64,000 nt of DNA from Stenotrophomonas sp. 610A2 (GTDB lineage: Bacteria; Pseudomonadota; Gammaproteobacteria; Xanthomonadales; Xanthomonadaceae), in the NCBI RefSeq assembly GCF_030549615.1, contig NZ_CP130832.1, forward strand, positions 1,612,001 to 1,676,000, read 5' to 3'. The position numbers and the translations under genes are program-made. Positions 43,714 to 52,633 of this stretch are shown here, piece by piece. The first letter of the stretch is position 1; every line of letters begins with the position of its first letter. The notes beneath the pieces are model-generated. The model was not told the DNA's origin and searched no databases. It saw only the letters and a list, made by a program, of their open reading frames with translations.

Positions 43714-43960
43714 GCCGCGAAGCCAGTAGCAATGCAGCCGCGAGTCAGCCTGCAACTGCAGAATACCGGCTTGCAGGCGTTGCGTTGTGGGAGCGGCATA
43801 AGCCGCGAAGCCAGTAGCAATGCAGTCGCGAGTCGGCCTGCAACTGCAGAATGCCGGCTTGCAGGCGTTGCCTTGTGGGAGCGGCGTAAGCCGCGAAGCA
43901 GACAGCGTTGAAGCCGCGAGCAAGCCCGCAACTGCAGAATCAAGCCCGTCGCACACGGCA
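43699..43960 (+). repeat. 88-bp tandem repeat built on REP elements
   Basis: Units start at 43699, 43787 and 43875, each beginning GTGGGAGCGGCGTAAGCCGC (first unit GTAGGGGCGG) and containing CTGCAACTGCAGAATGCC about 60 bases in. Period 88, about 2.9 copies, the last one partly diverged and ending near 43948-43960. The first unit overlaps the end of aidB and supplies its TAA. The stretch up to 44012 has no gene. Confidence 0.88.
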
Positions 43961-44012
43961 GCTGTCCAGGCCGCTCACGGCTTTCCTGCAACGCGCCCCG
44001 CCACAACCCTGA

Positions 44013-45710
44013 TCAACCGGCACCATCCAGCGCAGGGTCGAAGCGCAGCACCTGGTTGCGGCCACTGCGCTTGGCCCGGTACAGCGCGGCGTCGGCCTTG
44101 CGCAGCAGGGTGAGGCCGGCCACGCCGTCGACGGGATACGTGGCCACACCCAGTGAGATGGTGATCGGCGGCAGCGTCTTGCCCGAGAACGGCACGCTCA
44201 TCTGCGACAGGGCAAAACGTAGTTCCTCGGCCTGGCGCAAGGCGCTGCTGCTGTCCGATTCGGGCAGGATCACGGTGAATTCCTCGCCGCCATAACGGCA
44301 GGCAATGTCTTCGCCGCGCAGGCGCGAACCCAGCAGCTGGCCGATGGCTGCCAGCAGGGCATCGCCGCCGCCGTGACCGTGGGTGTCGTTGAACTGCTTG
44401 AAGTGATCCACATCCAGCATGATCACCGACAGCGGAAAATCGCGGCGGCCGCAGCGGGCGATTTCGCGGGTCAGCGATTCTTCCAGATAGCGACGGTTGT
44501 ACAGCCCGGTCAGCGGATCACGGATGGACTGCAGGCGCAGCGACTCGCGCAGTCGCAGATTGCTCAGGGCAAGCGACAGCTGCTCGACCGCGGACTCGGC
44601 GATGTTCAAGCGCGGCAACGGCCCGGGGCCAACGCCGGAAAGGAAAAGGAAACCAATCTGTACGCCTTGTGCCGACATCGGAATACAGGCGGTGGCAACA
44701 CTTTGGCCGTGCTCAGGCCGGCTGATATGCGGGCAGCTGGCATCGCGCAGCAGGTCGTCGATCACATGCGGTTGCCCGCGCCGGATCGCCCAGCAATCGC
44801 TGGGCGGCAGGGTCGCGCTGGTTTCCACCAATGGCTTGCCCCAGCTGACGATGTTCTCGGCGCGGTCGTTGGAGGCGCGTAGCAGATAGACCGAGCCGGC
44901 GACGTTGGGCATCAATGCTTCCAAGGTGCGCGCGCTGATCTCCAATGCTTCCTCCGGGTTGGCGCAGCTTTGCAGCAGGCCGGTGTAGCGCCCCAGCGTC
45001 TGCAGGTCGGCGCTGGAGCGCTCGATCTGTTCCAGGTTGCCCGCCAGTTGTTGACTGGCGCTGGCAGCGCGCCGTTCGGCGCGGGTGCGGCGGCGCAGTT
45101 CGGACAGCAGGATGCCGTACACCGATGCGACCACCGCCAGACCAAACGGAATGCCGGCGAAGGCCAGCCCCAGCAGCAGGTCGGCGCTGCGGCGCGAGCT
45201 CGCTGCACGCTCGACCAGACGTTCGTGTTCTTCCTCGACCATCGTCCGCACCTGCTCGCGGATGGCGCTGGTGGTACGGAAGGCGGTCTGGTTGATGGCT
45301 GCGCGCGCTGCATCCAGGCCGCGGCTGTCGTAGATGTCGACCACATGCTGGATCTGCTGCAGGCGTCGGTTCACCAGCTCGTTGAGCTTGAGCGCATTGC
45401 GCGCCTGATCGGGATTGTCCGGGATCGACTTGGAGAGGCTGCCCAACAGCAGCGGCAGTCGCTCCACGCTCACCTGGTAGTCGAGCAGATAGGCCTGGCT
45501 GCCGGTCAGCAGGTAACCACGCTCGGCCGATTCGGCGTCGAGCACCATCGACTGGATCTCATCAATCCGGCTGATGACTTCATGGGTGTGGGCGACCAAT
45601 CGCGCATCGGCGATGAACCTGCGTGCGCCAACGAATACACCAATACCGATAGCGACGAACACCAGCGCCGAGAAAACCAGCGCGAATTTACTGCCTGTGC
45701 GTTTCTGCAT
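44013..45710 (-). CDS. CHASE3-GAF-GGDEF diguanylate cyclase
   Basis: 565 residues. Membrane helix 11-30, a periplasmic CHASE3 sensor (40-175, with SMVLDAESAERGYLLTGSQAYLLDY), a second helix 177-200, a coiled linker, a GAF domain (250-390) and the GGDEF domain (395-565): VIMLDVDHFKQFNDTHGHGGGD and CRYGGEEF (GGEEF 474-478). The inhibitory site RGED (465-468) lies five residues before it. It makes c-di-GMP at the membrane in response to an external cue sensed by CHASE3 and a cytosolic one by GAF. Both ends of the gene are free of neighbours. Confidence 0.92.
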   Translation of the reverse strand: MQKRTGSKFALVFSALVFVAIGIGVFVGARRFIADARLVAHTHEVISRIDEIQSMVLDAESAERGYLLTGSQAYLLDYQVSVERLPLLLGSLSKSIPDNPDQARNALKLNELVNRRLQQIQHVVDIYDSRGLDAARAAINQTAFRTTSAIREQVRTMVEEEHERLVERAASSRRSADLLLGLAFAGIPFGLAVVASVYGILLSELRRRTRAERRAASASQQLAGNLEQIERSSADLQTLGRYTGLLQSCANPEEALEISARTLEALMPNVAGSVYLLRASNDRAENIVSWGKPLVETSATLPPSDCWAIRRGQPHVIDDLLRDASCPHISRPEHGQSVATACIPMSAQGVQIGFLFLSGVGPGPLPRLNIAESAVEQLSLALSNLRLRESLRLQSIRDPLTGLYNRRYLEESLTREIARCGRRDFPLSVIMLDVDHFKQFNDTHGHGGGDALLAAIGQLLGSRLRGEDIACRYGGEEFTVILPESDSSSALRQAEELRFALSQMSVPFSGKTLPPITISLGVATYPVDGVAGLTLLRKADAALYRAKRSGRNQVLRFDPALDGAG

Positions 45711-45869
45711 CCGGCCCTTGACTGCATGATCGAGGTGATACGCCTGTGCTGCCTGTGCGCGTGATCACATGCCCACCCGGATGGTGTTCACCCGGCCCCC
45801 AGTGGGATCACGCTTGCCGCGCGAATGCCACGCAGCCGCCATCGGCATGACGGCTGCGTGGCGAGTCTA

Positions 45870-46265
45870 TCAATGCTTGGCGGCGTCTGCTTTTTCGCGC
45901 GCGTCCTTGGCCGCATCGTGGGCATGGTCGGCGACTTTCTGTGCCGCGTCGGCGGTGGCGGCGCTGGCATCGGCGGCGGCATCCTTGGCTGCGACTGAGG
46001 CTTCATCTGCGGCTTTGGCAGTGGCGTCGGCTGCGTTGTCCAATGCCTGCTGTGATTCGGCGGCGGCAGTACGGGTGGCTGCAGCGGCCTGGTCGGCGGC
46101 ATCGCGAGTGGCGTCCGCGGCGGACTCGGCTGCGTTCCTGGCGGCGTCGGCGGCATGATCGGCCGCAGCGGCTGCGTCCTGCTTGGCCTGCTCGGCATTG
46201 CGGTCATTGCAGCCAGCCAAGGCCAGCACCAGGCCTGCGGTCAGTACGGGGACAAACAGCTTCAT
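45870..46265 (-). CDS. Alanine-rich lipoprotein with heptad/11-mer-like repeats
   Basis: 131 residues. A lipobox LALAGC near residue 19 makes it a lipoprotein (Asn at +2). The mature part is almost only Ala, Asp, Ala, Lys, Glu, Thr, Arg and Gln with a pattern such as AADHAADAARNAAESAADATRD, which should form a long amphipathic helix or coiled coil similar to LEA proteins. No known enzyme. Homologues in xanthomonads are of unknown function; an envelope-spacer or desiccation/stress role is a guess. It is on the same strand as, and probably related to, the lipoprotein at 46467-46808. Confidence 0.75.
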   Translation of the reverse strand: MKLFVPVLTAGLVLALAGCNDRNAEQAKQDAAAAADHAADAARNAAESAADATRDAADQAAAATRTAAAESQQALDNAADATAKAADEASVAAKDAAADASAATADAAQKVADHAHDAAKDAREKADAAKH

Positions 46266-46409
46266 TGCACTCTCCTAGGGTGGGCCAATGCGATCAGCCT
46301 AGGGGGTTGCGTATTCAGATCACGTCAACGCCCCGTCGCACGATGCGTCTTGTTCACGCGGGGCAGTGCGGCTGCAGGGCTGCGGATCGCTCGATGCAAT
46401 TGCAGCCAT

Positions 46410-46440
46410 AAAAAAAGCCGCTGGCGAACCAGCGGCTTTT
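46410..46440 (-). terminator. Rho-independent terminator after the second alanine-rich lipoprotein
   Basis: AAAAGCCGCTGG (46413-46424) pairs with CCAGCGGCTTTT (46429-46440) around CGAA; on the minus strand it is followed by seven T. It ends the transcript of the gene at 46467-46808. Confidence 0.9.
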
Positions 46441-46466
46441 CTGGAACAGCTTGGAAGCAGAAGTTA

Positions 46467-46808
46467 TTACTTCTTGGCTTCTTCAGCAGCGTCCTTGGCC
46501 TGACCAGCAACGTCTTCAGCAGCCTTGGCAGCGTCAGCAGCGGCGCCAGCAGCAGCGTCGGTGGTGGCAGCAGCAGCAGCGGTGGCAGCGTCGCCAGCTG
46601 CGTCAGCAGCGGTAGCGGCGGTGTCAGCAGCAGCCTGGGCAGCGTCAGCGGTAGCAGCGCCGGCGGCAGCAGCAGCGTCAGCAGCGCCCTGGGCTTCGGT
46701 TGCAGCGGTGTCAGCGGCAGCGGCGGCGTCAGCAGCCTGCTCCTGCTTCGAGCAGGCGGTCAGGGCCAGACCCAGGGTCATTGCGATCAGCAGCTTGTTG
46801 ATGCTCAT
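46467..46808 (-). CDS. Alanine-rich lipoprotein, second of a pair
   Basis: 113 residues. The signal MSINKLLIAMTLGLALTAC has a lipobox LTAC with Cys 19. The mature part is about 60 percent Ala with Asp, Thr, Gly and a Glu/Lys-rich end (AKAAEDVAGQAKDAAEEAKK), an LEA-like helix. It is similar in kind to the protein encoded at 45870-46265 but not closely alike in sequence outside the composition. A strong terminator follows, so it is expressed by itself. Function unknown. Confidence 0.75.
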   Translation of the reverse strand: MSINKLLIAMTLGLALTACSKQEQAADAAAAADTAATEAQGAADAAAAAGAATADAAQAAADTAATAADAAGDAATAAAAATTDAAAGAAADAAKAAEDVAGQAKDAAEEAKK

Positions 46809-46929
46809 TAGTGAATCCTCGTCGTGAAATTAGGCAACGCGCCATTGCGCGCCGGGAACATGATGACAAGCCCATTTCGGCTGTCAAGCGGTCCCGCATT
46901 CAGGTTTGAAAAAATCTGAGATTTTTCAA

Positions 46930-48105
46930 TCAAATCAATTCAATGGCGATGGCGGTTGCTTCGCCGCCGCCGATGCAAAGGGATGCAACGCCACGCTTGA
47001 GGCCGCGTGTGCGCAATGCATTTACCAGCGTAACCACCAAGCGGGCACCCGACGCACCGATGGGATGACCCAATGCACAGGCGCCGCCATTGACGTTGAT
47101 CTTGGCATGCGGAATACCCAGCTCGCGGATCGGTGCCATCGCCACCACGGCGAACGCTTCGTTGATCTCGAACAGGTCGACGTCGGCGATGTTCCAGCCG
47201 GCTTTTTCGAGCACCTTGGTGATCGCACCGATCGGTGCGGTGGTGAACCATTCCGGTTCCTGCGAGAACGTGGCGTGCGCGGCAATGCGGGCCAGCGGCT
47301 GCACGCCGCGGGCGGCGGCATCGTCGGCGGAGAGCAGCACCAGCGCTGCGGCACCATCGGAAATGCTGGAGGAGCTGGCTGCGGTGACGCTGCCGTCCTT
47401 CTTGAACGCCGGACGCAGGGTCGGGATCTTGGCGATGTCCGACTTGCCCGGCTGCTCGTCCTGGTTGAACTCGACCTCACCCTTGCGGGTGGCAACCTTG
47501 ACCGCGACGATCTCGTCGTTGAACGCGCCATTGGCCTGTGCGGCCTGTGCACGGGTCACCGACTCGATGGCGTAGGCATCCTGTTCTTCGCGGGTGAAGC
47601 CGAACTTGGCAACGGTGGCTTCGGCGAACACGCCCATGGCCTGGCCGTCGTAGGGGTTGGTCAAGCCATCCCATGCCATGTGATCGACCGCCTGGAAATT
47701 GCCGTAGCGGTTGCCGGTGCGCGAGTTCGGCAGCAGGTGCGGCGCGTTGGACATGGATTCCATGCCGCCGGCAACCACGATGCTGGCCGAGCCGGCCTTG
47801 ATCAGGTCGTGGCCGAGCATGATGGCTTTCATGCCGGAGCCGCACACCTTGTTGAGGGTGGTGGCACCGGTGCTGGTCGGCAGGCCTGCGGCAAGCGCGG
47901 CCTGGCGGGCCGGTGCCTGGCCCAGGTTGGCGGGCAGCACGCAGCCCATGATGACTTCGGACACGTCGCTGGCAGCAATGCCGGACTGCTGCATGGCCGC
48001 GCTGATCGCGGCTGCACCGAGGGTAGGAGTGGGGACGCCGTTGAACTGGCCAAGGAAGGAGCCAATGGCGGTACGCTTGGCGGCGGCGATGACGATGTCG
48101 GACAT
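46930..48105 (-). CDS. Acetyl-CoA acetyltransferase (thiolase)
   Basis: 391 residues. It starts MSDIVIAAAKRTAIGSFLG. Catalytic sites: Cys 88 in TTLNKVCGSGMKA, His in GGACALGHPIGASGAR and Cys in LCIGGGEATA near the C-terminus; also FEINEAFAVVAMAPI. The pattern is of the biosynthetic/degradative class II thiolase (AtoB/PhaA-like). It condenses or splits acetoacetyl-CoA. The start at 48105 was chosen over a TTG two codons upstream. Alone on its strand and divergent from the autotransporter. It may serve acyl-CoA breakdown with the FadJ-like enzyme. Confidence 0.93.
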   Translation of the reverse strand: MSDIVIAAAKRTAIGSFLGQFNGVPTPTLGAAAISAAMQQSGIAASDVSEVIMGCVLPANLGQAPARQAALAAGLPTSTGATTLNKVCGSGMKAIMLGHDLIKAGSASIVVAGGMESMSNAPHLLPNSRTGNRYGNFQAVDHMAWDGLTNPYDGQAMGVFAEATVAKFGFTREEQDAYAIESVTRAQAAQANGAFNDEIVAVKVATRKGEVEFNQDEQPGKSDIAKIPTLRPAFKKDGSVTAASSSSISDGAAALVLLSADDAAARGVQPLARIAAHATFSQEPEWFTTAPIGAITKVLEKAGWNIADVDLFEINEAFAVVAMAPIRELGIPHAKINVNGGACALGHPIGASGARLVVTLVNALRTRGLKRGVASLCIGGGEATAIAIELI

Positions 48106-48183
48106 GAGCAATCTCGGTTATACCTTGCGGCAATTATCGAACGTCTGCAGGGTCTGGCACATTGGACCAACGGCACATCCCCA

Positions 48184-48249
48184 CAGACAGTGGATTGTCG
48201 TTGCAGTATAGAAGGTAGCTGGAGTGCTACCTGCACCAGGTAATACCTG
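48184..48249 (+). promoter_or_regulatory. Promoter candidate with overlapping iterated dyad operator
   Basis: CAGACA (48184-48189), 17-base spacer, TATAGA (48207-48212). Just downstream, at the expected start point, are AGGTAGC (48213-48219)/GCTACCT (48226-48232), then ACCTG (48229-48233)-CAC-CAGGT (48237-48241)-AAT-ACCTG (48245-48249). Alternating ACCTG/CAGGT half-sites at an 8-base spacing look like a cooperative repressor site. The autotransporter ATG is 38 bases further. Confidence 0.5.
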
Positions 48250-48286
48250 AATTGGTAAATGATCCACAGGACGGAGAACTAAGGGA

Positions 48287-51154
48287 ATGAGCAGTGCAAC
48301 GGTAAATGGTCGGGTAGCGCGCAGCGTGCTGGCCAGTTCATTGGCGTTGGCCTTGGCAGCCTGCGGGGGCGGGGGCGGAACCAGGTCCGATCCGCCGCCG
48401 GTGACACCACCAGTGACGCCGCCACCTACCACGACGCCGCCGGTGGTCACCCCGCCGGTGACGCCGCAGCCGGCCTTTGACGCGCATCTGGCGCTCACCA
48501 ATACGCCCGCCGCGCATGCGATGGGCCTGACCGGGGCGGGCTACCGCATCGGTGTGATCGACTCCGGAGTGATGCGCAATCATCCGGCGCTGGCTGGGCG
48601 GGTGCTGGTCAACCGTACCTACGTAAACCCAACGCAGAACAACCTGGCGATCGATGACGTGGTCGGCCACGGCACCACGGTTGCACAACTGGCCGCTGGC
48701 GCGCCGACCGGGCAATGGCCGGGTGGTATTGCGCCGGGTGCGCAGATCCTGTCCGCGCGCATCATCGCCGACAAGTCGCCAACCGATGACGGCTCGGGCA
48801 ACGGCAACGAGGTGACCGGCGCGCTGGGTATGGCGTCTATCCATGCCGACCTGATCCGTGACGGCATGCGCATCATGAACAACTCCTGGGGCGGCCTGTA
48901 CTGGACCCGGCCGAACGTAACGGCGGATATTGCCAACGAGTACCGTCCTTTCATCAATAACAGTGATGGGCTGGTGGTGTTCGCCACCGGCAACGAATCC
49001 AAGCCCAACCCTTCCGACATGGCAGCGCTGCCGAGCAAGGTGGGCAGCCCTGGCAGCTATCCCGCAGCCGATCTGGAACGTGGTTGGTTGGCGGTTGCGG
49101 CATTGGATACGGCCAAGCCCACCGCATTGGCGTATTACTCCAATGCCTGCGGCGTGGCCAAGAATTATTGCCTTGTGGCGCCGGGGACCTCGTTGTTCCT
49201 TGGTCAGGACAGCACGGCTAACAACCTGACGTATTACTACGGTAGCGGCACCTCGTATGCAGCGCCGCTGGTGTCCGGTGCGGCGGCATTGGTGTGGCAG
49301 GCGTTCCCTTACTTCAACAATGACCTGGTGCGGCAGACCCTGCTGGGTACGGCGACTGACCTTGGCGATCCCGGCCCGGATGCGGTGTTCGGTTACGGCC
49401 TGCTCAACGTGGGCAAGGCTGTGAAGGGGCCGGGCAAGGCCGACTGGGGTGACATCAAGGTCGACGTGAATCAGCTTGGGCTCAACTCGGAATGGAGCAA
49501 TCCGATCAGTGGCGCGGGTGGACTGGTGAAAACCGGTAGCGGTTCGCTGGGTTTGTCCGCGGCCAATACCTATGCCGGTGCTACCCGCATCCAGCAGGGC
49601 ACGCTTGCGCTGCGCGACGGTGGCTCGATCCGCTCCAATGTCAGCATCGATGCGCAGTCCAATCCTTCGGCTGCGGCACTGCAGTTCATGGGGGGCACCA
49701 CCCGTGTGGTGGGTAACGTGGACAACGCTGCCAGCGTGATCGTGCTCAGCAATGAAGGTTCGGCAACGATCGAGGGCAACTACGTGCAGCGCTCAGGCGC
49801 GCGCTTGATGGTGGCGCTTGGCTCCAATGCCTTGCAGGTCACCGGCACTGCGAGTCTGGATGGCGGGGTGATGGTCAGTGGCGCGGTTGCCGGTTATGTA
49901 CCGCAGGATGGCCGCCGCCAGGACCTGCTGCATGCAGCTGGCGGCGTCAGCGGACAGTTTGCAACGCCCGCTACCGGCGCCAGTGGCGTCACTTTGCTGC
50001 AGACCCAGTACGGCTATGACGCCAACAACGCCTGGCTGCAGTTGGACCGGGTGAGTGTGACGGCAGCAGCAAGCACCGCCAGCGTTGGCCTGCGCGCGAT
50101 GTCGGCCGCACAGCGGGTGGAGCAGGCGTTCGAACTGCTGGACTCCAATAGTGGCCTGCAGACCACAACGTTTGGCGCAGCGGCAGCGGCGGTGCAGGGC
50201 GTTGGCGGTGGATTTGCCGGCCTGGCCCAGAGTCTGGAGAGTCTCTCCGGGCAAGCCCATGCCACCGCCACGGCGATGACCTTCGACAGTATCGACATGA
50301 ACCGGCGTGCGCTTTCCAGCCAGTTTGCCGACGGCAGCACGCGGTCGGCGGCCAGTGGCGTGTGGATGCGCAGCCTCGGTGGTGGTGGGCAGGGCGGTTA
50401 CCTGGGCAGTGACTACAGCGTAGGCGGCTGGATGATGGGTGGCGAAACCGCGCTCTCCAGCAACGCCGTACTGGGCTTCGCCTTCGGTGAAACCCATGCC
50501 AATGCCAGCAGTGGTGTGGCGCAGGATCGCAGTCGTGATCGCCAGACCCAGTCGCAGCTCTATGCTGGCTGGCAGCGCGGTGATGCCTATGTGCTCGGTC
50601 AGGCGGGCTTTGGCCAGTACCAGCGCGAACTGGACCGTGGTTTGTTGCTGGGTTCCGAGCGTGCTGGCGTGCATGCGCGTTACAACGGCAATTTCCTGTC
50701 CAGCAGCGTCGAGGCCGGTTATCGACTGGGCCACGGTGCGGCGCAGCTGACGCCGTATCTGGGTGCCGACTACACGCGCATCGACGGTGGCGCGTTCAAC
50801 GAACAGGGGGGCTACGGCTTCGGCCTGCGCGCCGATGATTGGAGCAGCAGTCGCGTACAGGCCTTGGCTGGATTGCGCGGGCAGTACCTGTGGAAACGCG
50901 TGGCGTTCAACGGCTATGCCGAATGGCAGCAGGCGCTGGGCGACAATGGCCTGAGCCTGGATGCGAGCTTTGTCGGGGTGGATGCCTGGGCACCGATTGC
51001 CGGCCTGCAGCCGTCGCGTTCGGGCGGCTTGTTTGGGCTGTCAGTGGCTTCGTGGCTGGCCCGCAATACGCGGCTGTCGTTGGGCTATGACCAGCGCTTC
51101 GGTCCGCGTGGCGACAACCGGCAGGTCTCGTTGCGTCTGCAGCAGGCGTTCTGA
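48287..51154 (+). CDS. Subtilisin-like serine protease autotransporter with lipobox
   Basis: 955 residues. A signal with lipobox LAAC (Cys 26) and a Gly run, then a Pro/Thr linker (36-62), a subtilase domain (65-380) with catalytic Asp 92 (GVIDSGV), His 128 (VGHGTTVAQ), oxyanion Asn 236 (FATGNES) and Ser 323 (GSGTSYAAP), a passenger beta-helix part with an autotransporter-associated repeat (LVKTGSGSLGLSAANTYAGATRI), and a C-terminal barrel (about 690-955) ending in a Phe (RLQQAF). It is a surface or released protease; the lipidated S8 autotransporter NalP of Neisseria is a precedent for the lipobox. Regulated probably through the dyad array upstream. Confidence 0.92.
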   Translation: MSSATVNGRVARSVLASSLALALAACGGGGGTRSDPPPVTPPVTPPPTTTPPVVTPPVTPQPAFDAHLALTNTPAAHAMGLTGAGYRIGVIDSGVMRNHPALAGRVLVNRTYVNPTQNNLAIDDVVGHGTTVAQLAAGAPTGQWPGGIAPGAQILSARIIADKSPTDDGSGNGNEVTGALGMASIHADLIRDGMRIMNNSWGGLYWTRPNVTADIANEYRPFINNSDGLVVFATGNESKPNPSDMAALPSKVGSPGSYPAADLERGWLAVAALDTAKPTALAYYSNACGVAKNYCLVAPGTSLFLGQDSTANNLTYYYGSGTSYAAPLVSGAAALVWQAFPYFNNDLVRQTLLGTATDLGDPGPDAVFGYGLLNVGKAVKGPGKADWGDIKVDVNQLGLNSEWSNPISGAGGLVKTGSGSLGLSAANTYAGATRIQQGTLALRDGGSIRSNVSIDAQSNPSAAALQFMGGTTRVVGNVDNAASVIVLSNEGSATIEGNYVQRSGARLMVALGSNALQVTGTASLDGGVMVSGAVAGYVPQDGRRQDLLHAAGGVSGQFATPATGASGVTLLQTQYGYDANNAWLQLDRVSVTAAASTASVGLRAMSAAQRVEQAFELLDSNSGLQTTTFGAAAAAVQGVGGGFAGLAQSLESLSGQAHATATAMTFDSIDMNRRALSSQFADGSTRSAASGVWMRSLGGGGQGGYLGSDYSVGGWMMGGETALSSNAVLGFAFGETHANASSGVAQDRSRDRQTQSQLYAGWQRGDAYVLGQAGFGQYQRELDRGLLLGSERAGVHARYNGNFLSSSVEAGYRLGHGAAQLTPYLGADYTRIDGGAFNEQGGYGFGLRADDWSSSRVQALAGLRGQYLWKRVAFNGYAEWQQALGDNGLSLDASFVGVDAWAPIAGLQPSRSGGLFGLSVASWLARNTRLSLGYDQRFGPRGDNRQVSLRLQQAF

Positions 51155-51185
51155 TCCGGCAGCGCTTGAGCCGGCAGAAAAGCAG

Positions 51186-51212
51186 AAGGCGGGCGAGATG
51201 ATCGCCCGCCTT
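51186..51212. terminator. Hairpin terminator between convergent genes
   Basis: AAGGCGGGCGA (51186-51196) pairs with TCGCCCGCCTT (51202-51212) around GATGA. It lies between the autotransporter and the leucine dehydrogenase gene and can serve both, although T runs are short. Confidence 0.7.
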
Positions 51213-51233
51213 CCGTGTTTCAGCCGGTAGGGC

Positions 51234-52331
51234 TTACTCGCCGCGCAGGCGGTTCATGCGCGGCACCGAACGGCCCATCGGCATCTTCAGTTTGCCGATT
51301 GCTTCCAGCCGGCTTTCTGCGATGCGGTCGGCCGCGCGCTGCGGCGATACATCATCGCGCTCGGACTGGTCAAAGATCTTGCCTAGGTTGTGGTAGATGC
51401 TGCGGATCAGGCGCATCGCGCGCTCGCGGTTGTAGCCGTCGATCTCCAGTGACACGTTCATCACGCCACCGGCATTGACCGCATAGTCCGGTGCCCACAG
51501 CACGCCGCGCTTGTACAGCTCATCGCCAACCGCATGGCTGGCCAGCTGGTTGTTGGCGGTGCCGCAGATGACCTTGGCCTTGAGCCGCTCCAACGTACTC
51601 ATGTCGATGGCGCCTTCCATCGCGCAGGGCGCGAAGACGTCGGCGGCGACGTCATAGATGGCATCGGGCTTGACCGCTTCACAGCCGTATTCAGTAACGG
51701 CCTTCTGCACCAATACCGGGTCCAGATCGGTGACGTAGAGCTTGGCACCGCGCTCGCGCAGCAATTTCACCAGTTCCATGCCGATATGGCCGAGGCCTTG
51801 CACGGCGATGCTGAGCTTGCCGATTTCCTCATGGCCGAACTTGCGCTTGACCGAGGCCATCAGCGCCTGCAGCGCGCCGTAGGCGGTGAACGGGGCCGGG
51901 TCGCCGGAGCCGCCATGGACCTGGTGCACGCCGGTGACATAACCGGTCTCCAGGTAGATGTTCTCCATGTCGTTGACGTCGGTGCCCACGTCCTCGGCGG
52001 TGATGTAGCGGCCGGCCAAGGCCTCGACCTGGCGGCCGAAGGCGCGGAACAGCACTTCGCTCTTGGCGGTGCGGGGGTCGCCGATGATCACTGCCTTGCC
52101 ACCGCCCACATTCAGCCCGGCCAGGGCGTTCTTGTAGGTCATGGTGCGGCTCAGGCGCAGGACGTCGCGCAGCGCATCATCGGTGTTGGCGTAGGGGCGC
52201 ATGCGCACCCCACCGAGGGCCGGGCCCAGGGTGGTGTTGTGGATGGCGATGATGGCTTTCAGGCCGGCATCGCGGTTCTGGCAGAACAGGACCTGCTCAT
52301 GGCCGGAGGTCTCGAGGGTGTCGAACAGCAT
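51234..52331 (-). CDS. Leucine/branched-chain amino acid dehydrogenase
   Basis: 365 residues. The Glu/Leu/Phe/Val dehydrogenase family: LGPALGGVRMRPY, LSRTMTYKNALAGLNVGGGKAVIIGDPR with the substrate Lys 67 and catalytic Lys 79, YITAEDVGTDVNDM, and NAD site VQGLGHIGMELVKLL. Length and motifs fit leucine dehydrogenase. It deaminates leucine, isoleucine and valine to 2-keto acids with NAD+. Divergent from icmF, whose substrate isobutyryl-CoA comes from valine, so the pair fits branched-chain amino acid breakdown. The C-terminal PMGRSVPRMNRLRGE is a basic tail. Confidence 0.9.
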   Translation of the reverse strand: MLFDTLETSGHEQVLFCQNRDAGLKAIIAIHNTTLGPALGGVRMRPYANTDDALRDVLRLSRTMTYKNALAGLNVGGGKAVIIGDPRTAKSEVLFRAFGRQVEALAGRYITAEDVGTDVNDMENIYLETGYVTGVHQVHGGSGDPAPFTAYGALQALMASVKRKFGHEEIGKLSIAVQGLGHIGMELVKLLRERGAKLYVTDLDPVLVQKAVTEYGCEAVKPDAIYDVAADVFAPCAMEGAIDMSTLERLKAKVICGTANNQLASHAVGDELYKRGVLWAPDYAVNAGGVMNVSLEIDGYNRERAMRLIRSIYHNLGKIFDQSERDDVSPQRAADRIAESRLEAIGKLKMPMGRSVPRMNRLRGE

Positions 52332-52633
52332 GCGGGCTCCGATGGCGTGTTTGCCACAACGTCAGTGATCGTGTGGCCAAATGGCTGGCCGGAAAACAAA
52401 AAATGCGACTTCGTCGGGGTGGTGACGGGTCGCGGATGCGCCATTCTAATCCATTCCCGTCAGGGGAATGTTCAGGCCGGGCTACCCGCCTTGGCCCCTC
52501 ACTTTGCCGGAAACGGCGGCCGCCGTGCCCATCGATAGCGCAAACCCGCAAAAGGTCACGCTGCGCTGCAACCTGACCTGCGGGGGCGGCGGTTCTATGA
52601 TTGGTTGCAATAGAAACCGGATGTTGCACGGCC

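Noticed and set aside
43699..43960. Possible CRISPR array
   Set aside because: The repeats are contiguous 88-bp units without unique spacers, and no cas genes are present.
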